From: Euglena gracilis
Taxonomy: Eukaryota; Euglenida; Euglenophyceae; Euglenales
Assembly: GCA_039621445.1 (NCBI GenBank)
Contig: CP154955.1
Span: 57,816,619-57,880,618 of the forward strand
Reading direction: 5' to 3'
Length of the DNA: 64,000 nucleotides
Made by a program: the position numbers and the translations under genes
Notes under the pieces: generated by a model
Database searches by the model: none
What the model was told of the DNA's origin: nothing
The model's input: the letters and a program-made list of their open reading frames with translations, nothing else
Shown here: positions 52,196 through 62,200 of the stretch, one piece after another
Numbering within the stretch: the stretch's first letter is position 1
How the letters are laid out: each line of letters begins with the position of its first letter

Positions 52196-55100
52196 ACGCG
52201 TGTGCAAGCGTACCCGCCCCCCCCCCCTTGTCCAACGACCGGGTTCCTACGACCCCCGACCGGGGGGGGGTGGTCGTACACCCCCCCAACCTGCAACCCC
52301 CGACCGGGGGGTGGTCGTACCACTAGGGACAAAAACAAAACCAAAAGCCAAAAAAGGTGCAATTTCATAATACCAATAACCACAGCAGCAACAGAGGTGC
52401 AATCACTATGCTCAAACAAAACAGGACTCCCAGAGGGAAGATGAGGAACACTCAATGGACAGGAAACACGGGAAAAAAGCTGGTCGACAAGCACATCAGA
52501 GGTAAAAAAAAAATTTGGTGGTCACCTGCAACCCCCAACCGGGGGGGGGGTCGTACACCCCCCAACCTGCAACCCCCGACCGGGGGGGGGGGTCGGTATA
52601 TAGGGGTGGTCGGTGGACAAGAGGGGGGGGGCAGGTACGATGTGTGATGGATGATATCTGTGTCTTTCCATCTGTTTGTCTGTTATTTGTGTGTGTCCAT
52701 GCACGTGTGGACACCAAATTTGTGACCTGGGCAAAATATGACACACGCACCTGTGCGCGTGTTCAGGATGTGGTAAATGTCGTCCGCATCGCGGCCAATG
52801 GTGGGATCGTTGGCATAGCGGGCCAGCCCAGACTGCAACCGCTCGTTCTCCAGCTGTGGAAAAGGCAAACACTCACCAGACATGTGGATGGCAATGTGCC
52901 CCTCTGGCGCGGTAACAGTAACATTCGGCTGCAGCTTGGCTGTGCCAGCGCGGCTGCACAGACGGGGAGGAATCGCTTATCTGCTGGTGCTCTCGAACCT
53001 CCCAACCAGCGCGGCCCTGCATGGTTCCGCAGCCCACGTCCAATGGTGGACGTGGCAAAAAAAAACTTGTCCTCGGGTTTCCTGAAATGAGAAGAAGCAT
53101 CACATACACCCGGCGTTTTGTCCCCGTCACTGTTCACCGTGTGGAAGAATACTATTTTTTAAAAAAAAGAATGATGATTTTCCAGCGGGTTCCAACTTTC
53201 TCAAGGTGAACCCCCCAAACAATAACCCCCCCCCCCATCACACTGCCACAAAGATCAAAAGACACAACGAGGGGAAATCCCCAGAAATATTTGCAAAAGA
53301 TCACAAAAACCGATGCAACTTCGTCAGAAAACGTGCCAAAACAGCGTCCATAATGCAAAAAAAAGGCTAAAACCGAGTTTAAAAAAGGGGGGGGCTGTTG
53401 GGCTCAGTGGTACCCATTTTGGCCAACTTTTGACTTTGAAATTTTGCGCCCAAATTATAAACTCCTCAGACCCTGACTTCGTTTTTCCAAATAATGAATG
53501 GGGGGGATTCTATTTGGGGTCACTCATTCCCACATTCCTTTCGAAATTCTGCTAAACCCCTGAACATAACCACCCTGAACATAACAACGGATCGTTATAT
53601 GACTTTTTTGCTGGTAGAAAATCCAGAGGGAGTTGTTATGAATGGGGGTTGTTATCAGAGCAAAGTGGTTGTCAAAGCACACCCCTATGGATTTTACGCA
53701 GTCATGTTTTCGGAAATTGGGCTTCAAAAATATCTTCAACATCAAAAAAAGTTAGAATTCGGAGGTACCAGCTCGAAAAAAATAATCAATTTTATTTGCA
53801 GCATTTTGGCATGGTTTACATTGCATTGGTACATTGCTCAAATTGGTGAGAAATTCCCAATGGGTCTTTATAAAAATGCAGGGGGGGTCATTAGCACAGG
53901 GGTCGTTCTGGATAAGGGGTGAGTATAACCAGGTTTCCGTAGACGAGAAGAAAGGCAATTGTGCAATGACCCGGAGAGAAAAACTTGGGGGTCTGAATAT
54001 TCTGGTAGAACAAATAAAACACTATTCACTGCACTGCTCTTCTTCTCTGCAACATGGACCTAAAACAAAAATGCAAAGTATCAGCAAGGCCACCGACATT
54101 TCTTGATTTTAAATCAAGAAATCTTATTTATTTCTACTTTTTTTTCAGGAAATAGGTATGCACTTTTTCCACAAAAAACGATGTTATGTCTTCTATATAA
54201 CTTATACACGAGATTCATTGTTGATTTGCATAAATTTGCACCTCTTCAACCTGGCCGGAGGTGCAGAAGACTCCCACCGGGGGCGGGGCCGTACCCACCC
54301 CAACGGGACTGAGTTCCGGACCGCCCACGCCAGCCGGGCCACGCCTTCAGCGCCTTCACCGTGGCGGCCAGCTGCTCCGCCCGGGTCTGCGCCTCGCGGG
54401 CCGCCTCCGCGTGCCGCTGCAGCTCGGCCGGCGCGGGCCGCGCCGCGTGCGCCGCCTGCGCCTCCCGCAGCGCCGCCGCCAGCCGCGCCACCTCCGCGTC
54501 CCGCTCCCCGAGCTGTCCTCTGAAGGGGGAGGCACGGGGCTGCGGGGGGGGGGGGGGGGGGGGGTTCGGGCCCCCAATATGGGAGGTGCCCCCCACGATA
54601 CCGGGGGGGGGAATTGGGTGTAAAATTAGAACCGCCAAAATTGGAAGCCGAAAACATTGGTGCCGAACCTGAAAAACGGCGCGGGAAAAATTGGCCGGAT
54701 TTTTGATGTGAAGACGTTCAGTTACGGCAAGATTTCTTCCGTGGCAACCAAAAAATGAATCGGGGGGAAATGGGGAAAAAAATGGCAGGATTTTCAAAAA
54801 AGGGCCGGAAAAATTTGGCAGGATTTCTGTACGCCAATTTTTTCCCAATCAATTTTTTCGGCCTCCAATTCCCCCCCGGTAGCAGTCAGGGCATCTTCCC
54901 GGGGGGGAGGTCTTTTGTCCCTGGGGTGTTGTCGACTCTGCTATCCCGACACATTCGAAAACTCGAAAGGGGAAAAAATGGAAGGAAACCTCGACGTTTT
55001 CCGGCAAAAACGGGTCCACGTCGGAATCTCCACCTTTTGTTCCCGGGGTCGATCACCAAACCAGCCACGACATCAACAAATGCACTATTCACCTTCTTGG

Positions 55101-58100
55101 TTTTCCCGCCCAAGCCCCAGACCGGCCCCTGGCTAGCCCTGAGGCATTTTTTTAAAGCGCCTTAAAAAACCTTAAAAGGCCTTAAAACCTTAAAAAATTC
55201 GGCCTGGAAAAATTTCGAATTTCGAGCTGAAGAGAAATAGCAAAACCGCGGCAAAAACAGGACAACTCCAGGGGGGGGGGGGATGATTTCTGCCATCGCT
55301 GGAGTATTGTATATCCACCCAAAACTCAAAAAAAATGTGTTCTTTTAACTTTTGGATTTTCAACCTGGACGGACGTTGGTTTGATGCCCGGATGGTTTTT
55401 TGACCGCCCTTGGAAACAGACGCCTAAAAATTCTTGATTACTTCTTTAAAACCGTAAAAAAACAGCATTTCGCCTTAAAAGCAAATAATGCCTGTTGGCC
55501 CATTGAGCCAAAGGGGGGGGCATAAAAATCAAAAAAACTTTCCCGTCCTGGGTTCGGGGTTGGGGTTCAGGAAGCTGTTCGGGGATGGGACTCACCGGAC
55601 TTGTCGCAGCTCCGCCTCGAAGTCCTGCTTGAGCCCCTCGGACTGGCTCTGGATGGCGTCGAACAGGGCCGTGGTCTGCTGCAGCTTGGCGTCAAACAGC
55701 GCCTTCTGCTCCTTCAGCTCCTTGATCTCCGCCAGGTACCTGCGTCAGCGGGGGGGCTCAGTTAAGAAATTAAATAAATAAAATGAATATCAAAATTAAA
55801 AGAAATTAAAATAATTAAAGTAATAATAAAACAACATAATTAAATTTAAAAAAGTAATATAATTTGATAACTATATATAAATGTATAAGGTATATATTAT
55901 AGAAAAATAGATTGCTGTCCCAGAAAAATAAAACCCATAAGGCATCTCGACGCTTCCTGGTTTTTATCAAGCGAGTTTTATTGTTTCCCCATTTTTCTTA
56001 AGGTCCTGCCTGGCCTCGGCTCTTTCATACTTTTTCTCGCTTGGCCGGCCGAGAGGGTGGCAGGGCCAGGCGAGCGCAGCATCTGCGTGACTCCTGCTGT
56101 GCTCACACTCACACTGTGGAATGCTTCTGTTCCTCCAGGCAGCACAATCTTCTGCTGTCTACGACCTTGACCAACCTGAGTTGGTGTGTCCAAGCGTTCA
56201 CTGAGACTGGGTCCGCATAACTTGCATGTATTCTCTTCCAAAAGGCCATCTGTTTTTTTTTATTTCGTCGCCATCTGGTTTTTTTATTTTGTTGGCTTTT
56301 ATTCCTTGGGTTTTTATTTATCTGGTTATTTTTTTTTACTAAGGTAAGATAAATGGATGGACAAATGCAAAGCAAAGCAAAGCAAAACAAAACAAAAAAT
56401 TTATGGCAGTTTGTCGAAACATGCACACTAGGATAAATCCCATGTTGCTCCAGTAACTTTTCCTGCACACCTGATTTGATGATATTTTTTATAACATTTT
56501 ATGTATGTTTTTATTTTGCATGTGTTTATACTAACATTTCATTCACTTTAAATATTCTTATTTTTTTATTATATTATTCATATTACATTTATTACTTTAT
56601 TGTAATTTTTAATATATTATTATTATTACTATTATTAATTATTATTATTATTATTATTTATTTCTTATATTATTGCTTTTTGTTATTTATTTATTTATTT
56701 TATTACATTATCATCATCATCATTAGGGGAAAAAACAACGGAGCAGTGCACAATTTACTGAAGGGATGGTGCCTCTTAATCCTTTGTGTGGATGGTTGGA
56801 GAAGCTGTGAGCAGTGAACCACAGTGATCCTGGGGATTATGCAACAGCTTTTGTGACAGGAGACTCAAAAAAACAGGGTGATTAATGCCGTGCATGCGCT
56901 TTCTCAGAAAAAAAATTGGGACACTTGTCCTGACGAACCCATGATACATATCGCTCAAGCCAACTTAACTGAAGCCATTGCGATGGGCTGAACCCAAATT
57001 CCGTGCCCTGAGCTACAACACAGGGGGGGGGGGAAATTGATATCGGAGGCCTTCGGAAAAATTGCGGAAAAATTGCGGAAATTGCGGAAAAATTGCGGAA
57101 AAATTGCGGAAATTGCGGAAAAATTGCGGAAAAATTGATATCGGGTATACACATTTCTGTCTGAGGGGACTTAGAAAATTTTCAATTGTGAGGTTCAGAA
57201 CACCGCAACACCCACGTCGATGCAGGCGAGCACAAATCAACACGCTTGATGTTCTTTGCACAGGTGGGATGCACCCAATTCTGTAACCAGTGGTGCACCT
57301 GTGAGAAAAATTGGTAAACTGGGGGGAAAAAACAACAAAACACAATAGCACACCTGTTGATCCATTTGAAGAATGGCTTGAACTCATTGCATCTTCCATC
57401 TTCGGTGGTGGGAAAAAAATTCTGCGGAAAAAAAATGGGAAAAAATTGCGGAAAAATTGCGGAAATTGCGGAAAAATTGCGGAAAATTGCGGAAAAATGC
57501 GGAAATTGCGGAAAATTGCGGAAATTGCGGAAAAATTGCGGATATCAATTTCCCCCCCCCCTGTACAACACCCCAGAGGTGTGCCTTCGGCGTACCAAAA
57601 GCAAAAAATGAATGTGGGTGTGCTTGGACCGAGGGATTCACCAGACCTATGTTTAGTGTGTATCAACGATACACACCGATACACACATTTTTTTTGCCGA
57701 TACACACCGATACACAAAAAAAAATTGCCGATACACACTGATACACAAAATTTTTTTGCCGATACACACCGATACACAAATTTTTTTTTGCCGATGCACA
57801 CGATACACAAAATTTTTTTTTGCCGATACACACAAAACAGAGGTCTGGGATTCACCCATCGGGGGGGGGGGGGAAGTTGCGCGACAGAGACAAACACACC
57901 GCTTGCATGTCTCTGCATGCTCCCGCTCCAGCTGCTCCATCTCCCCCTTCGACGGCCCCAGCGCAGGCACTGCCGGCCGGATCTCCCCCTGGCGCGGGTG
58001 TGGAAACGGGGGTCACTCCACTTTCAAAAATAAAGGATAGCCAGTGAAACTGAAAGATGAAACATGGCTCAAACCCACTAATTATTGAACACTTCTCGAG

Positions 58101-58837
58101 ACAGTTTCCGGCGCCTTCGGCACCTGATGGGCCATTTTTGGCACTTCTTCTTTTTCTTCTTTTTTTTGCCAAGGGGTGAGGGGTTGGTTTGAAGCCCAGC
58201 TCGTCCAGCATCCCAAGGGAGAGGGGGTGGCACGGTATGGGCGGTGGGGGCTGTCGGCAGCTTTGGCCAAACATGTGCCCAGTGATGATGGATCCAAATG
58301 AGGATCCAAATGAAGTTCCCCACAATCTCCAGCCCAAGAAGGGTTGACCATAACGAAAAGAGCAATGACGAGACAGTGGTGCCTAAACTAACTACACAAC
58401 GCAAACACAAACACAAACACATGCACACGACACAAAATCACACCACACACACCCCAGGCACCACACCCCACACCAAAGCTCGCCATGCCGCAGCACAACA
58501 CACCACATCACAGCACAACTAAAAATAATCGCATGGCCGGAACTTTTGAACTCTCTGAAGAGTGGCGCCCAAATAATCCGGCAAAAAAAATACGCCCCTG
58601 CCCCCCCCCCAGGGCGGCGTCGGCCGAGTTTGCACCTTTGTGCGACACGCGCAGCCCGCCGCGGTACACACCTCGCGGTCCAGGTGCTGCAGGCCCAGCC
58701 GGACGCTGGCGTCCCGCTCCAGGCTGGCCCCGGTCACCTCGAACGTCCAGCGCCGGATGTGGCGGTCGCTGCTCGTGGACCAGAACGTGTACTTCACCGC
58801 GGCGGCCACCCACCCCAGGCAGTGCACCGGCCCCTGC

Positions 58838-58869
<32 letters not shown>

Positions 58870-59051
58870 GTGGTTTGTGTGTGTGTGTGTGGTTTGTGTG
58901 TGTGTGTGTGTTGTGGTTTGTGTGTGTGGTTTGTGCGTGTGTGGTTTGTGTGTGTGTGTGTGTGTTGTGGTTTGTGTGTGTGTGTGGTTTGTGTGTGTGT
59001 GTGTGTGTGTTGTGGTTTGTGTGTGTGGTTTGTGTGTTTTGTGGTGGTGTG

Positions 59052-59094
<43 letters not shown>

Positions 59095-59213
59095 TGTGTG
59101 TGTGTGGGTGTGGTGGGGGGTGTGTGTGTGTGTGTGTGTGTGTGTGTTGTGGTTTGTGTGTGTGTGTGGTTTGTGTGTGTGTGTGTGTGTGTTGTGTTTT
59201 GTGTGTGTGTGTG

Positions 59214-59254
<41 letters not shown>

Positions 59255-62200
59255 GTGTGGTTTGTGTGTGTGTGGTGTTTGTGTGTGTGTGTGTGTGTTT
59301 GTGTTTGGTTTTGTGTGTGTGGTTTGTGTTTGTGTGTGTGGTGTGTGTGTGTGTGTGTGTGGTTGTGTGTTTTTTTGTGTGTGGTTGTGTGTGTGTGTTT
59401 TTGTGTTGGTTTGTGTGTGTTTGTGTGTGTTGTGTTTGTGTGTGTGTTTTGTTTGTCTGTGTGTGTGTGTGTGTGTGCGCCAGAGGTTTTTTTCCAGGAC
59501 CCGGGGGAGGTCTGCACCCCCTGGGAGGAGGGGTGGGGGTCGGCGGGACCCACTTTTTGTGGCGTCAGTTTTGGAGCCCAAAAAAAAATCGGCGACTTGG
59601 GCCGAAAATAGAGGAAAACCCCTCGGGGTGCCCACTCAGCCCGACCACCCCCCAGGGGGGGGGGGGGCTCAGCTGGGACCCACCCACCCTACCCGGGCCA
59701 CAAAAATTAAAAAAAAATCAGGCATGCGCTCGTTGTGCGGACGTGTGTGCGTTGTGAGGACGTGTTGTGTGTTATGTATGTGTGGTTCTTGCTGTTATCA
59801 TCGTCGTTGTTGCTTCCCTATCTGCATTCGTGAATTGTTTTGTGTGTTGTGTGCATTGGGATCAAACACCACCGCTCTGATGTGTTCTGAATGTGTCCAA
59901 GGGCCCCTCACGCCAAATACGAAAACACAACACCACAATCAACTACCTCCCCCCTCGTCCAACATCCACTAATATTCAGGGGGAAGTCTTTAAAATAGAG
60001 GACAGCGTTTGTCTCCAACCAACGGAATGACAGTTGAACGGGGGGAGCCCAATTTCGGCGGATTTCATCTCTTCAGCCAACTTTGGCAAATTTTAGCCAA
60101 CTCATTTGCGACTTTTGGCAGCTTTTAGAAATAAACGAATTTAGAAAATACGGCAAAATTTTAGTCATTTTGGGCAATTCGTAACCGTCTTTGGGGGGCC
60201 ATTGGCGTCTTTCTCTCCATTTTTTTGGCATTTTCGACCATTTGAACATTTTTTGGCCACTTTGGGGCACTTTTTGCAAAGCAAAAATAATTCACACAAA
60301 TTAGTCCAAGACTTATAGAACCAACATCGTATCCAAAAAAAAACGCATCTGACCAGGGGTGGTCGTTGGACAAGACTGGTCGAGGTAGGTAAGGATGTGG
60401 ATGGGACGTTTGCAATGCTTCCTCTGGGCACGCCGTAGAGTTTCGGCTATGACTTTTGATGTGAAAAAGATCTGCTTTGTAAGGAGTCTCATCATTTCTG
60501 GCACCTTTTCAGTTATCATCAGGTATTATTATCTTTTTTAGGAGCCTTAAAAAACCTCAAAATTTTTTAAGCCAAAATGCCTCAAAAAACTTAAAAAACC
60601 TCAAAACCCTAAACAAATATCAACCTGGAAAAGTTTTTGAATTTTGAGCAAAAAAAGAAATTGCAACATCTCGGCAAAACAAATCATCTCCAAGGAAAAA
60701 AATGATTTTCGGCATCGCTGGAACATTGTCTATCCACCCAAAACTCGAAACAATGGTTCTTTGACTTTTTTTGATTTTCGATGTTGACCGAGGTTGGTTC
60801 GATGCCCAGATGGCTCTTTGACCGCCCTTGAAAAATAAACGCCTTTCAAATTTCTCAAAATCCTGCAATGCCTTTAAAAAAACCCTCAAAAAAAACCTTT
60901 AAAAAGACCTTAAACCCCAAATATATAAACTTAATTTTTTTGAAATATTTAGCCTTAAAAATAATAATGCCTGGCTGTGATCCTTTGTGAATGACCCCCA
61001 CTCCATCAACGTGAATGCTGCAGGAGGATCATGGGATCATGACTGGCAGCCAGCTGGACAGCACCACGTGTCGCTGGCTCCATAAACAGGGGGAAAATAT
61101 TCCACGCAATGCAACGCAGCCCATGTAACGCACGGAGGGAGGCCCTCAAACCTGGTGGCTGGCCAGGGAATGGATGCACTGGTGGGACCGGCTGTCCCAC
61201 ATGCAGATGGTGGCATCCTGGGACCCCGAGAGGACAAAGTCCCCCACGTTGGCCAAGCACGTCACTGCCCCTGGGGAAGAGCAATGGAACCGCCCAAAGA
61301 GCATGTGGGTATGAGTGTCCAGGGGTGCTCACAGACCAGACCAGACAATCATTTAGTGTGGTTCACAAAAGACGTGTGAACCACAAAAATTTTTATGGCG
61401 TCCACATGTGAACAACAAAATTTTTGGTGTCCACAGGTGAACGAACCACAAAAAAAGTTTTGGTGTCCACAAAACATTTTGTTGCCCACGAAACTTGATT
61501 GACAGAAAAAAAAATAGAAAAAAATCAAGTTTTAAACTAAAAGCGGATTGATCTTGAGACACCTCAGCCAAACTGTGGACCTTGACTCCGGCTCAATCCG
61601 TAAAGTGTGGCAGCGAATCACACCCCCAGGCTTGTGTGGGAATCTCGGAGGGGGGGGGCGGGTGGACCCCCCCCTCCTACCTCCAGAAGTTTCGGTCGCC
61701 GAAACTTCTCAATTTCCGGGTCAAAAAAGTCGAAAAATCGAAGCAAAGGGGTGTGGGGGGTATGGGAGGGGGCTGCTGACCTCTTAACCTTTCAAAGATT
61801 ACCGCAAGTAACCGTAAATTGCAGGTGTGTAATTTGTAAATCATAATTTATGCGAAATTTGCAATGCTGGTGTTTTCGGTCGTCCATAACGTGCAAGTCC
61901 CATTAAGACCTCAACACCATTCAAAACCTGTCCCCCCAACCCTAGCTTTGGAAGGGGGGTCCCCCCATCCCCCCTTCTCCTCTGCGGGGGCAAAAAAAAA
62001 TTCCGGCGCTTCGCGTCAGGTGTGCATTTTAGGACTCTTGGGGCTCAATATAAATTTTTGCACCCAAATGCATGGGTTCCGGGCCAGGCTGTTTTCTACC
62101 AACCCCGGGGGGAGGGGGGGGTCCGGAGTGCCTGTGAGTGCCTGCCCAGGCAGGCACTACCCCCCCCCGGGGGGGTCAGATTTCGGCCTGTGTCCAGGCA

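Noticed and set aside
58485-59972. 495-codon plus-strand open frame and minus-strand frames up to 375 codons
   Set aside because: They translate the (TG)n tract into Val-Cys or Thr-His repeats. The true coding part is only the 162-nt WD40 exon on the minus strand.
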